Below are positions 63,425-64,000 of a stretch of 64,000 bases of DNA, piece by piece (within the stretch, counting starts at the first letter, position 1; each line of letters opens with the position of its first letter). The notes beneath the pieces were generated by a model, which ran no database searches, had not been told where the DNA came from, and was given only the letters and a program-made list of their open reading frames with translations. The translations under genes were made by a program, and so were the position numbers. Source of the stretch: Shinisaurus crocodilurus (lineage: Eukaryota; Chordata; Lepidosauria; Squamata; Shinisauridae); assembly GCA_021292165.1 (NCBI GenBank), contig CM037876.1:310818492-310882491 (forward strand), given 5' to 3'.

Positions 63425-64000
63425 ATGCTCTTTGGTTGCCTAGATGGAACAACTATCAGGTGGATCCACAATTGGCTACAGAATCGGACTCAAAGAGTGC
63501 TTATCAATGGTTCCTTCTCAAACTGGGGAGAGGTAACGAGCGGGGTACCACAGGGCTCGGTCCTGGGCCCGGTGCTCTTCAACATTTTTATTAATGACTT
63601 GGATCAGGAGGTACAGGGAATGCTTATCAAATTTGCAGATGACACAAAGTTGGGTGGAACAGCTAATACTCTGGAAGACAGAAACAAAATTCAAAGTGAC
63701 CTCGATAGGCTAGAGCGCTGGGCTGAAAACAACAGAATGAAATTTAATAGGGATAAATGCCAAGTGCTGCACCTAGGGAGAGGAAACCAAATGCAGAGTT
63801 ACAGAATGGGGGACACTTGGCTCAACAATACTACAAGTGAGAAGGATCTTGGAATTGTGGTAGATCACAAACTGAATATGAGCCAGCAATACGATGTGGC
63901 TGCAAAGAAGGCAAATGCAATTTTGGGCTGTATTAATAGAAGTATAGCTTCCAAATCGCGGGAAGTGATAATTCCCTTTTACTCGGCACTGGTTAGGCCT
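63425..64000 (+). mobile_element. CR1-type LINE reverse transcriptase, open frame running off the window
   Basis: 192 codons with no stop, from ATG at 63425 to the window end. Blocks in order: DGTTIRWIHNWLQNRTQRVL, GVPQGSVLGPVLFNIFINDL (RT block 4), FADDTKLGG (catalytic block 5 with both Asp), WAENNRMKFNRDKCQVLHLG, EKDLGIVVDHKLNMSQQYD, FYSALVRP. The element is 5'-truncated near 63415 and continues to the right. Confidence 0.88.

Overview
This is a 64 kb piece of vertebrate nuclear DNA, almost certainly from a squamate reptile. The interspersed repeats point there: Sauria-type tRNA SINEs, 5S rRNA-derived SINEs with a LINE-like tail, tRNA(Ala)-like SINEs, reptile-style CR1, L2 and L1 LINEs, and many short palindromic hAT-like elements. 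Nothing prokaryotic, plasmid or phage is present. Most of the long open frames are transposon remnants or chance.

Left third (1 to about 21.6 kb): the 3' five-sixths of GCH1 (GTP cyclohydrolase 1, first enzyme of tetrahydrobiopterin synthesis), plus strand. Exons 2-6 are all present (437-546, 9534-9589, 16178-16209, 17204-17288, 20830-20956), with matching splice phases and consensus GT/AG sites. They encode the catalytic domain from about residue 115 (human numbering) to the stop. Exon 1 lies upstream of the window. The introns are packed with nested transposable elements, some within 25-70 bp of exon boundaries.

Middle (about 21.6-51.7 kb): intergenic DNA made of layered repeats. It holds 135-bp palindromes with 8-bp target duplications, a pair of about 670-bp elements with GACTCG-rich ends, CR1 copies (one split by a probable solo LTR that itself carries a CR1 fragment), several L1 3' ends, SINEs and microsatellites. 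No host gene was recognised here.

Right part (about 51.7-59.9 kb): repeat-poorer, AT-rich DNA that I interpret as the long terminal exon and 3' UTR of SAMD4A on the minus strand. The coding end is the short reading GVDRTSTI-stop at 59881-59909, behind a splice acceptor. GCH1 and SAMD4A lie tail to tail in other vertebrates, which supports this, but the assignment rests on a very short peptide. From 59.9 to 64 kb there are more repeats, ending in an uninterrupted CR1 reverse-transcriptase frame that runs off the window.

I did not find a new multi-gene system. The most interesting content is transposon biology: several terminally different palindromic families share one core that resembles the ZNF143/THAP11 site; paired copies give empty sites proving insertion points; and transposons closely flank GCH1 exons 3, 5 and 6.
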